NCBI RefSeq assembly: GCF_900101545.1
Contig: NZ_FMZU01000017.1
Span: forward strand, 1-64,000
DNA from: Variovorax sp. CF079
GTDB taxonomy: Bacteria > Pseudomonadota > Gammaproteobacteria > Burkholderiales > Burkholderiaceae_C
Length of the DNA: 64,000 bases
Direction: 5' to 3'
Shown: in pieces, positions 28,543-36,630 of the stretch
Layout of the letters: each line of letters starts with the position of its first letter
How positions within the stretch are numbered: the stretch's first letter is position 1
Program-made: the position numbers and the translations under genes
The notes under the pieces: generated by a model
Databases searched by the model: none
Told to the model about the DNA's origin: nothing
What the model saw: only the letters and a program-made list of their open reading frames with translations

Positions 28543-28572
28543 TTGATCGATCTATATCCATTTGAATATACT
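28543..28572 (+). promoter_or_regulatory. Promoter and operator of the toxin-antitoxin pair (putative)
   Basis: TTGATC (28543-28548), an 18-base spacer and TATACT (28567-28572) form a promoter. Inside it TATATCC-ATTT-GAATATA (28553-28570) is a near-perfect inverted repeat, a likely binding site for the antitoxin's helix-turn-helix. The -10 box is only 1 base before an ATG at 28574, so transcription would start after that ATG. Confidence 0.5.
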
Positions 28573-28573
28573 C

Positions 28574-28901
28574 ATGAAGCCGATCCGCTTTCTGGGCGAC
28601 GCATCTCAAATGCTTGAAGGAATTTCCGCCGGATGCCCAACAAGATGCCGGTTATCAACTCGACAAGGTGCAGCGTGGCCAGCAGCCTGATGACTTCAAG
28701 CCCATGCCCGCGATCGGCAAGGGCGTCGAAGAACTCAGAGTTTGGGACAGCGCCGGCACCTATCGCGTCATCTACACCGCACGGATGGCTGACGCCGTGA
28801 TCGTTCTGCACGCCTTCCAAGAGAAAACACAGGCCACGTCGCGACAGCACATCGAAACCGCACGACGCCGCTTTCAACAATGCATCAAGGAGCAAGCATG
28901 A
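28574..28901 (+). CDS. RelE/HigB-type toxin (DUF891), apparent 5' frameshift
   Basis: This is a phage-derived Gp49/HigB-like toxin, an mRNA interferase family that cleaves ribosome-bound mRNA. The body reads DAGYQLDKVQRGQQPDDFKP, GVEELRVWDSAGTYRVIY and VLHAFQEKTQATSRQHIETA, all typical. The expected N-terminus MKPIRFLGDASQ is encoded from 28574, but it is out of frame with the rest. Removing one A from the AAA at 28608-28610 would join it to CLKEFPPDAQQD. As it stands, the open frame begins at TTG 28614 and gives 95 residues. This may be an inactivated toxin, a shortened start, a recoding site or a sequencing error. The antitoxin downstream is intact. Confidence 0.72.
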
Positions 28902-28957
28902 ACCGCCGGGCCGTTCCCAAGGCGAATACCGCAGCGCGCAGCGCGGAGGTTTATCCA

Positions 28958-29236
28958 ATGAGCACCACCACTTACGCCAGCGTCTGGGATGCGATCGCCG
29001 ACACGCCCGAGCAGGCAGCCAATCTCCGCACGCGCGCAGAGCTGATGCAAAAAATCGCGGCCATCGTGCAAGCAAATGGCTGGACTCAAACACAAGCCGC
29101 CACGCACTGCGGCATCACGCAGCCGCGCATGAACGACTTGCTGCGAGGCCGCGTATCCCGTTTTTCGCTCGACGCGCTGGTCAACATCGCGACCGCCATC
29201 GGGCGCCGCGTGCACGTCGAGCTGACGCTCGCCTGA
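28958..29236 (+). CDS. XRE/HigA-type antitoxin
   Basis: This 92-residue helix-turn-helix protein is the partner of the upstream HigB-like toxin. MSTTTYASVWDAIADTPEQA is a common start for this family, ELMQKIAAIVQANGWTQTQA begins the XRE domain, and CGITQPRMNDLLRGRVSRFS is the recognition helix. It should neutralise the toxin and autorepress the promoter. A GGAGG ribosome site precedes this ATG. Another in-frame ATG at 28898, overlapping the toxin stop as ATGA and with its own AAGGAG site, would add 20 basic residues. Both starts are possible. Confidence 0.85.
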   Translation: MSTTTYASVWDAIADTPEQAANLRTRAELMQKIAAIVQANGWTQTQAATHCGITQPRMNDLLRGRVSRFSLDALVNIATAIGRRVHVELTLA

Positions 29237-29239
29237 GGC

Positions 29240-30061
29240 ATGACCACCCGCCCCATCCCCTCCACCCAGGAAGCCCTCCCCGTCATCGGCTGCGGCACCT
29301 GGATGGGCTTCGATGTCGCCGCCGGCAGCGCCGAGCACCAGCGCCTGCCCGGCGTGCTCGATGCGCTGTTCGCCGCCGGCGGCAAGCTGATCGACAGCTC
29401 GCCTATGTACGGCCGCGCCGAGGCCATGACGGGCGAGCTGCTGGCCGCGGCCGGGCATCGCGACAACGCCTTCCTCGCCACCAAGGTCTGGACCAGCGGC
29501 CGCGAGGCCGGCATCGCGCAGATGGCGCAGTCCTTCCAGCGCCTGCGCACCGAACACATCGACCTGATGCAGGTGCATAACCTGGTCGACTGGCGCACCC
29601 ACCTCGAAACGCTGCGCGGCTGGCAGGAGCAGGGCCGCGTGCGCTATCTCGGCATCACACACTACACCTCGTCGGCTTACGCCGAGGTCGAGGCCGTGCT
29701 GCGCGAGCAGAAGCTCGACTTCCTGCAGATCAACTACTCGCTCGATGCGCGCGAGGCCGAACAACGCCTGCTGCCGCTCGCGGCCGAGCGCGGCGTCGCG
29801 GTCATCGCCAACATGCCTTTCGGCGGCGGCAGCCTCATGCGCCGGCTGCGCGGCAAGCCCCTGCCCGGCTGGGCCGCCGAGATCGGCTGCGCGAGCTGGG
29901 CGCAGCTGTTGTTGAAGTTCGTGCTGAGCCACCCGGCCGTGACCTGCACCATCCCCGGCACCAGCCGGCCCGAGCACATGGCGGACAACGCGGCGGCCGG
30001 TGCGGGCGGCTTTCCCGATGCCGCCTTCTGGCAGCGCCACGCGCACAGCATCGACCGCTGA
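29240..30061 (+). CDS. Aldo/keto reductase
   Basis: This 273-residue NADPH-dependent reductase has a TIM-barrel fold. The catalytic tetrad of the superfamily is present: Asp52 and Tyr57 (LIDSSPMYG), Lys82 (FLATKVW) and His113 (LMQVHN). The cofactor end TIPGTSRPEHMADN is normal. Conversion of aldehydes or ketones to alcohols is expected, but the substrate is unknown. It begins 3 bases after the antitoxin stop, an odd neighbour that suggests a shared transcript. It is convergent with the Bug receptor of the next cluster. Confidence 0.9.
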   Translation: MTTRPIPSTQEALPVIGCGTWMGFDVAAGSAEHQRLPGVLDALFAAGGKLIDSSPMYGRAEAMTGELLAAAGHRDNAFLATKVWTSGREAGIAQMAQSFQRLRTEHIDLMQVHNLVDWRTHLETLRGWQEQGRVRYLGITHYTSSAYAEVEAVLREQKLDFLQINYSLDAREAEQRLLPLAAERGVAVIANMPFGGGSLMRRLRGKPLPGWAAEIGCASWAQLLLKFVLSHPAVTCTIPGTSRPEHMADNAAAGAGGFPDAAFWQRHAHSIDR

Positions 30062-30065
30062 GCTG

Positions 30066-31025
30066 CTACTCGAACTTCAGCTTGTGCTGCCTCACCGTCG
30101 CGCCGAAGGCGTCGTACTGCGTGCGAAAGAAAGCGGCGAACTTCTCCGGGCTCATGCCGTAGCCCTCGAAGCCCTGCTGCACGAGCTGCTCGCGCACTTC
30201 GGGCCGCGCCAGCGTGTTCTGCAGCTCGGTCGAAAGCCTGTCGGTGATCGCTGCAGGCAGCCCCGGCGGCCCGAAGAAGCCGGCCCACGGCGTGATGGTG
30301 AGCTTGCCCAGGCCCAGCTCGCTCGCCGTCGGCACCTCGGGCAGCAAAGCACTGCGCTGGGGCTGCAGCGTGACGAGGGCGCGGATGCGCCCTTCCTTCA
30401 CGAAGCCGGGTGCCAGGGTGCCGGTGGTGAACATCATGTGGATCTGCCCGCCCAGGAGATCGGTCATGGCCTGCATGTCGCCCTTGTAGCGCGCGTTGAC
30501 CACCTTCCGCTGCTCGCCGAGCAACTGCAGCATGGCGAGTTCGGATGCGCTGTTGCTCGAGGCCGAGTTGTAGCCGCCGGGCCTGGCCGCGACCGCTGCC
30601 AGCAATTCGTTGACGCTCTTCGCCGGAAAATCCGAAGGCACCACGAGGAACATCGAGAACTGGCCGGCCGAGCTGATCGGCGTGAAGGCCTTGAAGGGGT
30701 CGTAGGGCGGGTTCGGCCGCAGCGTGGGCGCGGCCACCATGGCGGTGTTGGTGCCCATGAGCAGCGTGTAGCCGTCGGGCGCAGCGCTCGCCACTGCCTG
30801 CGCCGACAGGATGCCGTCGGCGCCGGGGCGGTTGTCGACGATCACCTGCTGCCCCAACTGCTTCGACAAGCCCTGCGCGATGATGCGCGTGAGCGCGTCG
30901 GCGCCGCCGCCCGGCGCGAAGCCCACGATCAGGCGCACCGGTTTCTGCGGATAGCCGCCCGCACCCCAGGCCGCCGTCGCCGGCAGCGCCAAGGCAGCCC
31001 ACTTCACGATGGTTCTGCGTTGCAT
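30066..31025 (-). CDS. Bug/TctC-type periplasmic receptor
   Basis: This 319-residue receptor's signal peptide has a twin-Arg-like start (MQRRTIVKWAALALPATAAW) before the mature YPQKPVRLIVGFAPGGGADALTR. Other motifs are NRPGADGILSAQAV, PDGYTLLMGTNTA and LLPEVPTASELGLGKL. It should deliver a carboxylate ligand to a TctAB-like permease encoded elsewhere. It is the last gene of a seven-gene leftward operon, 17 bases after the porin gene, and so probably handles the same substrate as the aconitase-X and IlvD/Edd enzymes upstream. Confidence 0.9.
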   Translation of the reverse strand: MQRRTIVKWAALALPATAAWGAGGYPQKPVRLIVGFAPGGGADALTRIIAQGLSKQLGQQVIVDNRPGADGILSAQAVASAAPDGYTLLMGTNTAMVAAPTLRPNPPYDPFKAFTPISSAGQFSMFLVVPSDFPAKSVNELLAAVAARPGGYNSASSNSASELAMLQLLGEQRKVVNARYKGDMQAMTDLLGGQIHMMFTTGTLAPGFVKEGRIRALVTLQPQRSALLPEVPTASELGLGKLTITPWAGFFGPPGLPAAITDRLSTELQNTLARPEVREQLVQQGFEGYGMSPEKFAAFFRTQYDAFGATVRQHKLKFE

Positions 31026-31042
31026 GTCCGTCTCCTTTCAGT

Positions 31043-32167
31043 TCAGAAAAGATGCCGCACGCCGAACTCCAGCCCCGAGGAGCGGCGTCCCGGAATCAGC
31101 GCGGCCGGCGCCCCGCTGACCACGTAGCGCCCCTGTCCCTTGTTCGTCAGGCGCGCGTAGGTGCCATAGAGGGCCGTGCGTTTGGACAGCGTGTGCACAT
31201 AGCCCAGGCCGAATTGCCGCGCATCGTTGCCGCTTTGCGCGGAGCGGTCGGCATTGCGCAAGGTGTCGTCGCTGCGGTCGTCGAGGCGGGCGTAGCTCAG
31301 GCGGATGCGTCCGACGCCGCCCACCGGGATGTGGGCGCCGATCTCCGCCGTGTTCTTGTGCCCCGCGCCGGCGGCCAGCTTCACCCTCACGGCGTTGTAG
31401 AGCACGAAGAGTTTCGCGAAGCCGAGGTCCCACGATCCGCCGACGTTGGCATGCGTGTACTTGCCCATGGTGGCCGTGGTGAGCGCGCTGGTGCGCGTCA
31501 CCGCCGCCGCGACGTCGAAGGGCCCGGACGCGAAGCCGATGCGCGCACCGGCGAAGTTGCCGTCGTGCTCGTTCGCCGCCGGCTGCGTGTTCTCCCCCAT
31601 CCCCGCCATCGCCATGCCGTAGAAGCCGCCGAGCGATCTCGGCAGCCAGTAGCTCACCGTGTTGCTGCCGGCAATGGTGGTGGGCAGCGGACCCGTGCCC
31701 GTTCCCGCGAAGGTGAGGTTGCCCGCGCGGGCCACGCCGTTGGCGTTGAAGGGATCGAAGTAGATGCTGTTGTAGTGGGTGGGAATGAAGTCGCGGCCCA
31801 GCCGCACTTCGCCCCAGTCGCTGGACGAGAGGCTGACGTAAGACATGCGATCAAAGGTCAGCAGGCCCGCGATCCCGGCGCCGCTGGCCTGGTTGTTGGT
31901 GTTGCTCGCGCGGCCCGTTCCGGTGTCGGGGTTGAGGCTGCCTTCGAGCCAGAAGCCCGCGGCCAGCCCGCCGCCGAGATCTTCCTGGCCGCGAAAGCCC
32001 AGCCGGCTGGTGGAAAGCCCGCCGTTCGACAGCGAAGTCAGCGAAACGCCGCCCGATGTGCTGCGCTGAACGCCGAGGTCCATCACGCCGAACACCGTGA
32101 CGCTGGATTGCGCATGGGCCGCGGTACCGGCCAGCCCGACGGCCGACCACAGCAACAGTCTCTTCAT
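31043..32167 (-). CDS. Gram-negative porin
   Basis: This 374-residue outer-membrane beta-barrel of the Burkholderiales type has a signal peptide MKRLLLWSAVGLAGTAAHA and then the classic mature start QSSVTVFGVMDLGVQ. SRLGFRGQEDLGGGLAAGFW and SYVSLSSSDWGEVRLGRDF belong to the porin eyelet region, and the chain ends in Phe (FGVRHLF) as needed for barrel insertion. It is a trimeric channel for small anions or neutral solutes. An AGGAGA ribosome site supports the start. It lies between an IlvD/Edd enzyme and a Bug receptor, completing an outer-membrane-to-cytoplasm uptake route in this operon. Confidence 0.92.
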   Translation of the reverse strand: MKRLLLWSAVGLAGTAAHAQSSVTVFGVMDLGVQRSTSGGVSLTSLSNGGLSTSRLGFRGQEDLGGGLAAGFWLEGSLNPDTGTGRASNTNNQASGAGIAGLLTFDRMSYVSLSSSDWGEVRLGRDFIPTHYNSIYFDPFNANGVARAGNLTFAGTGTGPLPTTIAGSNTVSYWLPRSLGGFYGMAMAGMGENTQPAANEHDGNFAGARIGFASGPFDVAAAVTRTSALTTATMGKYTHANVGGSWDLGFAKLFVLYNAVRVKLAAGAGHKNTAEIGAHIPVGGVGRIRLSYARLDDRSDDTLRNADRSAQSGNDARQFGLGYVHTLSKRTALYGTYARLTNKGQGRYVVSGAPAALIPGRRSSGLEFGVRHLF

Positions 32168-32229
32168 CTTTGTGTCTCCTGCATTTCTCTTTGTTGAAAA
32201 CTCGAAGGGCGGGCATGGCTGCGCCGCCG

Positions 32230-32253
32230 GGTGCGGACGTGTCCGTCCGCACC
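32230..32253 (-). other. Strong intercistronic hairpin
   Basis: GGTGCGGACG-TGTC-CGTCCGCACC is a perfect 10-bp stem with a 4-base loop in the 116-base gap between the IlvD/Edd gene and the porin gene. No T-run follows on the minus strand. It may attenuate transcription or stabilise the upstream mRNA, so that enzymes and transport proteins are made in different amounts. Confidence 0.6.
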
Positions 32254-32283
32254 AGGCCTGTGAACCGTGGGATGGGCCGGGGT

Positions 32284-33984
32284 CTAGCCCGTGGGCTTCA
32301 GAGGTTCGCAGCGCACCAGCACTGCGCCTTTCGAGAGTGCGCCAACGTTGCGCCGGTATTGCTGCAGCCAGCCGGTGTCGTGCATCGGCGCCGGTGCCTG
32401 CCAGTCGGCGCGGCGCGCCTGCAGTTGCGCGTCGCTCAGATCGACGTCGAGGCGGCGCTCGTCGAGGTCGATGGTGATCGAGTCGCCGTCGCGCAGCAGC
32501 CCCAGCGGACCGCCCAGCGCTGCCTCCGGCGAGACCTCGGCCACCACCAGCCCCTTGCAGACCAGCCCCGAGAGATGGCCGTCGGTCAGCAGCGCGACCT
32601 CGTCGCCCAACCCGGCACCATCGATCGCGAACACCACCCGCGAGGCGCCGCCGCCCATCGCGGGGCCGCCGCAGGCGCCGGCACCGCGCATCACGACCAC
32701 CTGGCCGGGGCGGATGCTGCCCTGCTTCAGCGCCGCAATGGCCGCGTCCGCGCTCCAGAAGCACACGGCCGGGCCGGTGAAGCGGCGCACCTTGCGCGGG
32801 GTGATGCCGGTCTTGATGAGCCCCGATTCGGGTGCCAGGTTGCCACGCAGCAGCACGATGGCCGGAAGCGGTGCGACCGGGCGTTCGATGGGACGGATCA
32901 CCTCCGCATCCGCCACCTCGGCACGCCGCAGGTTGTGCGTGACCGTGTCGCCGGTCACCGTCAACGCAGCGGCGTCGAGGAGCGGCTCGAGCTGCTTCAT
33001 CAATGCGCGACAGCCACCCGCGGCTTCGAACTGTTCGATGCTGTGCTCGCCGATCGGCCGCACGCCGGCGAGCACCGGCGTCGTCGGGCCGAGCTGCTCG
33101 AACAGGCCGTAGACGTCGGCACCGCACTGTCCTTCGGTCGCCACCGCCTGCAGATGCTTGGCCGTGTTGAGCGAGCCGCCGACGGCCAGCACCGCGCGCA
33201 CCGCGTTGGCAAAAGCGCCGGGCCTGAGGATGTCGCGCGGCTTGAGGTCGTCCCACACCATCTGCACGATGCGCGTGCCCGCGGCGCGCACGTCGGCCAT
33301 CATCTTCTGGCTCAGCGCCGCCACCGGCGCGCTGCCGGGCAAGGCCATGCCAAGCGCCTCGCAGACGATGTGCATCGAGTTCGCGGTGCCCAGGCCCGAG
33401 CACACGCCGGGTCCGCGGATCGCCTCGCGGCTCATGCCGACCAGCTCTTCCACCGGCAGCTTGCCGGTGACCGCATGCATCGCGCCGATGAACACTTCCT
33501 CGATGTCCATGTGCCGGCCGCGGTACTCGCCGCTGGGCTGGTAGCCGCAGGGCACCAGCAGCGTCGGGATGTTCAGCCGCGCGGCGGCCATGAGCTGGCC
33601 CGGCACCGTCTTGTCGCAGGAGGTGAGGCAGACCATGCCGTCGAGCTGCGCGCCCTCGACCGCCACCTCGATGTCATTGGTCACCAGGTCGCGCGCGGCC
33701 AGCATGTAGGCGCCGCGCGCGCCGGCGCCGGTGATGAAGTCGCTCGGCGCCGCGGTGCGGATCTCGAAGGGCACGCCGCCGGCCGCGCGGATAGCGGTCT
33801 TGATCTCGGCGGCCACCTGGTCGAGATGGCTGAAGCAGGCCGCGAGCTCGGACGAGCTGTTGACGATCGCGATCTTCGGCTTCTCGCAGTCTTCCTCGGG
33901 AATGCCGAGCGCGCGCCAGTGCGCGTTGCGCACCGACCAGAGGTAGGAGCCGCGCGGGAAGTTGCTGCGCAGGGAGCGTGTCAT
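32284..33984 (-). CDS. IlvD/Edd family dehydratase
   Basis: This 566-residue iron-sulfur dehydratase removes water from dihydroxy acids. Three cysteines suited to a [2Fe-2S] cluster are present: Cys50 (ELAACFSH), Cys123 (TSCDKTVPGQLM) and one near residue 193 (GVCSGLGTANSM). GGPAMGGGASRVVFAIDGAG and LLTDGHLSGL are the usual C-terminal motifs. The first cysteine context differs from the Asn-Pro-Cys-Asn of biosynthetic IlvD, suggesting a catabolic sugar-acid or hydroxy-acid enzyme. Its start overlaps the aconitase-X small-subunit stop by 4 bases. It may act before or after that enzyme. Confidence 0.87.
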   Translation of the reverse strand: MTRSLRSNFPRGSYLWSVRNAHWRALGIPEEDCEKPKIAIVNSSSELAACFSHLDQVAAEIKTAIRAAGGVPFEIRTAAPSDFITGAGARGAYMLAARDLVTNDIEVAVEGAQLDGMVCLTSCDKTVPGQLMAAARLNIPTLLVPCGYQPSGEYRGRHMDIEEVFIGAMHAVTGKLPVEELVGMSREAIRGPGVCSGLGTANSMHIVCEALGMALPGSAPVAALSQKMMADVRAAGTRIVQMVWDDLKPRDILRPGAFANAVRAVLAVGGSLNTAKHLQAVATEGQCGADVYGLFEQLGPTTPVLAGVRPIGEHSIEQFEAAGGCRALMKQLEPLLDAAALTVTGDTVTHNLRRAEVADAEVIRPIERPVAPLPAIVLLRGNLAPESGLIKTGITPRKVRRFTGPAVCFWSADAAIAALKQGSIRPGQVVVMRGAGACGGPAMGGGASRVVFAIDGAGLGDEVALLTDGHLSGLVCKGLVVAEVSPEAALGGPLGLLRDGDSITIDLDERRLDVDLSDAQLQARRADWQAPAPMHDTGWLQQYRRNVGALSKGAVLVRCEPLKPTG

Positions 33985-34436
33985 GCGTGGTCTCCGGTCG
34001 TGTTCTTCTTCGTGACTTCGACGATGCCGCGTTCGGCATCGACGCGCACCCAGTCGCCGGTCGCTATGCAGTCGAGCGGGTCGCGGTCGAAATCGGTCAG
34101 TGAAGGCGCGTGCGTGACCACCGCGCCCAACGCGATCTTGGTGGTCATCTCGTTGAACAGCATCGCGGCCGGCGCCATGCCCATCAGCCGCGCGACATGG
34201 AACATCGCCGACCAGCCCGAGGACCCCTTGGCGCCCGGAAACACCAGCACCTTGCCGGCGAAGGACCGGCCGCGCAGTTCGTGCCGCGTCTCGATGACGG
34301 TGCCGGTGCGCGGATCGATGCCGCCCCAGCCCGAGATGCGCTCGCGCGTGACCAGGGCCTCGCCCTCCGCGACGCCGCCCACAACCTTGCGGCCACGCAA
34401 GGTCAACAAAGTCTCTTCGGCAACGACCGCGTTCAT
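33981..34436 (-). CDS. Aconitase X small (swivel) subunit, DUF126
   Basis: This 151-residue swivelling domain of the aconitase X family moves next to the catalytic subunit to close the active site. Motifs include GRKVVGGVAEGEALVTRERI, FAGKVLVFPGAKGSSGWSAM and the Gly-Ser-Ser loop; the Ser is a substrate contact in aconitases. It overlaps the large subunit by 4 bases upstream and the IlvD/Edd gene by 4 bases downstream (ATGA each time), ensuring matched amounts. Two-subunit aconitase X enzymes include cis-3-hydroxy-L-proline dehydratases and archaeal mevalonate-5-phosphate dehydratase. Confidence 0.88.
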   Translation of the reverse strand: MNAVVAEETLLTLRGRKVVGGVAEGEALVTRERISGWGGIDPRTGTVIETRHELRGRSFAGKVLVFPGAKGSSGWSAMFHVARLMGMAPAAMLFNEMTTKIALGAVVTHAPSLTDFDRDPLDCIATGDWVRVDAERGIVEVTKKNTTGDHA

Positions 34437-35728
34437 GCGTGGCTCCCGTTCCAGCGCCCGGTGCAGGCGGCGTCGATGCACTGCGCCGTGCTGCCGAACC
34501 AGGCCTCGACGCCGAGGATGGCGGGCAGATAGTGGGCCTGCTTGGCCGAGTCGAGCGCCACGGTCTTCGTGCCCTTGGGCACGGCGCGGCTCATGGCCGA
34601 GCAGCTGTCGGACATGAGGATGCCGCCCGCGTCCTCGATGATCTTGGTGTAGCCGTTGCGGTCGGCCAGCGACTTGATGGCGCGCGGCGTGAAGATCCAG
34701 AGTTCGCAGCTCTCGTGCACCTTGCGGCCCTCGATCAGCTGCGCGGCCTCCCAGATCTGCTCGATCGTGTAGTGCGGGCAGCCCAGCATCACGTACTGGA
34801 CCTCGGCATCGCGGCCGGTGGCGTTGATCTTCTCGTAGGTGGCGCGGCGCTCGGCCTCGCCGTAGCGCAGCACCTCGACCGGCGCCTTGCCGCCGAGCGC
34901 CTGCTCCAGCGTCAGCGCCTCGGGCGTGATGCCGACGATGTGGTACATCTCGACGCCGCCCGAGGACGAGGCCGCCGCACCGAAATGCTTGAGCCGCGGC
35001 AGGTTCGGCACCCGGGCGATGCCGCGCCGGCTGTGGACCACCGGCACGCGCTCCTGCACGAGGTCACCCATGTAGTAGCCGAGCAGGCCCCAGTCCTCGA
35101 CCGACTCGACCTCGATGTCGAGCTCCACCACGTGCGTGGCGCGGCGGTGCTCGTCGAGGTGGTAGCCCCAGTAGGGAATGCGGCCGGTCAGCATCGCGGC
35201 GCCGGTGCTTTCGCGGCCTTCGGTGTTGGTGCGTGCGCCCAGCACGGAGTTGCAATACACCACCGCCGACGACTCCATCCACGCGCAATGCTCGCCGCGC
35301 GTCGGGATGTTGCCGACCTGGTAGGGCGTGCAGGTGTTCATGATCTGCGCGCCGAGGCCGGCGGCGTGGCGTTCGCTCTTGGCGTAGAACTCGACGATCG
35401 CCTCGCTCACGCCCATGCGCTCGGGCTGCCCCGGATCGAAGCCGAGCTGCAGGTGGCTGGTGAAGGTCTTGAACTTCGGGATCGCCACCACCTCCTGGCT
35501 ATCGAGGCTGAACTCGGAGAACACCGCGTCCATGCCGCCGCCTCGCTCCAGCGCGAAGTCGCGCTGGAAGGGCGTGGTCGAGGTGATGGTGGCGCAGACG
35601 TTGTGCGTTTCGACCAGGCGCTCGGCGCCGAGCGCTTCGCCGTAGCGCATCAAGAGGTCCATCGCCTTCTGCACGGCAGGGCCGTCGCGGCCGTCCCGCA
35701 TGGCTTTCTCTTCATCGCTCAGGTGCAT
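34433..35728 (-). CDS. Aconitase X catalytic subunit, DUF521
   Basis: This 431-residue iron-sulfur dehydratase is the large subunit of aconitase X. Cysteines of the cluster are visible in MNTCTPYQVGN, VMLGCPHYTIEQIWEAA and LMSDSCSAMSRAVPKG. Known activities of the family are dehydration of cis-3-hydroxy-L-proline and of mevalonate-5-phosphate; many members are unassigned. No proline racemase, hydroxyproline epimerase or Delta-pyrroline reductase is nearby, so hydroxyproline is not an obvious substrate. It follows the IclR regulator by 12 bases and is coupled to its small subunit. Confidence 0.88.
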   Translation of the reverse strand: MHLSDEEKAMRDGRDGPAVQKAMDLLMRYGEALGAERLVETHNVCATITSTTPFQRDFALERGGGMDAVFSEFSLDSQEVVAIPKFKTFTSHLQLGFDPGQPERMGVSEAIVEFYAKSERHAAGLGAQIMNTCTPYQVGNIPTRGEHCAWMESSAVVYCNSVLGARTNTEGRESTGAAMLTGRIPYWGYHLDEHRRATHVVELDIEVESVEDWGLLGYYMGDLVQERVPVVHSRRGIARVPNLPRLKHFGAAASSSGGVEMYHIVGITPEALTLEQALGGKAPVEVLRYGEAERRATYEKINATGRDAEVQYVMLGCPHYTIEQIWEAAQLIEGRKVHESCELWIFTPRAIKSLADRNGYTKIIEDAGGILMSDSCSAMSRAVPKGTKTVALDSAKQAHYLPAILGVEAWFGSTAQCIDAACTGRWNGSHA

Positions 35729-35740
35729 GGCCTGTGTCTC

Positions 35741-36571
35741 CTAGGGTTTGGGCACCGGCACGTGGCCGCCGATGTCGCGCGCGATGGACAGCGCAATGTC
35801 GTGCAGGCGCGGCGCGATCTCGTTGCGCAGCCGGTCTTCGCTGAAGACGAAGGCCGCGCCGCCGCCGTTGAGCGCCATGATCTCGTCGCCCGGCCCGATG
35901 AGAGGCACCGAGACCGAGTTGATCTCGCGGTGGAACTCGCCGAGCGACAGGCAGTAGCCGAGCCGCTTGGCCTCGTCGATCGCGCGCATCATGTTGGGCG
36001 CCATGCTGTCCCACTCCGGGCCGCGCAGCAGGCGCATCGAATCCAGCAGCTGCGTGCGCTGCGCCTCGGGCAGCGCCGACAGGTAGGCCCGGCCCAGCGC
36101 CGAATTGGGCAGCGGCGCGCGCGAACCGACGTCGAGCCGGGCCGAGAGCATCGACGAGCGGGGCCGGCAGGCCTCGATCAACACCATCTCCATGCCGTCG
36201 CGCACCGCCAGGTAGACCGATGCGCCCACCTCTTCGGCCAGCGCCTGCATGCTGGGCCGCGCGGCGGCGCGAACGTCGAGACTGCCGAGGAACACGCGCG
36301 CCAGCGACACCACGCCCGGCCCGAGCATGAAGCGATCGGCCGGCTGCGCCGCCTTGAGCATGCCCATCGCGAGCAGCGTCGCGACCAGGCGGTTGACGGT
36401 CGGCCGCGGGATGCCGGTGATGCGTGCGACTTCGGCATAGCCCAGCACCGGCCGCTCTTCGCTGAAGCAGCGCAGCACCGAGATGCCGCGCTCCAGTGCG
36501 CTGACGGTGTCCGAGCGGTCGGCGCGCTCGGAGGCGTTGAGGGAGTTGTCGTTGCGGTCTGCTGCTGGCAT
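35741..36571 (-). CDS. IclR family transcriptional regulator
   Basis: This 276-residue protein has an N-terminal winged helix-turn-helix (SALERGISVLRCFSEERPVL, then YAEVARITGIPRPTVNRLVA) and a C-terminal GAF-like effector domain (AARPSMQALAEEVGASVYLA, then GRAYLSALPEAQRTQLLD). IclR proteins control catabolism of aromatic and small carboxylic acids and bind the pathway intermediate. I chose the ATG giving MPAADRN; another in-frame ATG at 36619 would add 16 residues. It lies inside the operon, between the FAD oxidoreductase and aconitase X, and probably acts at the 38.1 kb divergent promoter region. Confidence 0.9.
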   Translation of the reverse strand: MPAADRNDNSLNASERADRSDTVSALERGISVLRCFSEERPVLGYAEVARITGIPRPTVNRLVATLLAMGMLKAAQPADRFMLGPGVVSLARVFLGSLDVRAAARPSMQALAEEVGASVYLAVRDGMEMVLIEACRPRSSMLSARLDVGSRAPLPNSALGRAYLSALPEAQRTQLLDSMRLLRGPEWDSMAPNMMRAIDEAKRLGYCLSLGEFHREINSVSVPLIGPGDEIMALNGGGAAFVFSEDRLRNEIAPRLHDIALSIARDIGGHVPVPKP

Positions 36572-36630
36572 GGAAGAACCCTTGGTAAGAGTCTCCAATG
36601 TAGATGCGCTCGGGTTCATGGCCGGCGGAC

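Noticed and set aside
31043-33403. Very long minus-strand frame covering porin and IlvD/Edd
   Set aside because: Only the porin part beginning at 32167 is a real product; the upstream part is an out-of-frame shadow of the dehydratase gene.
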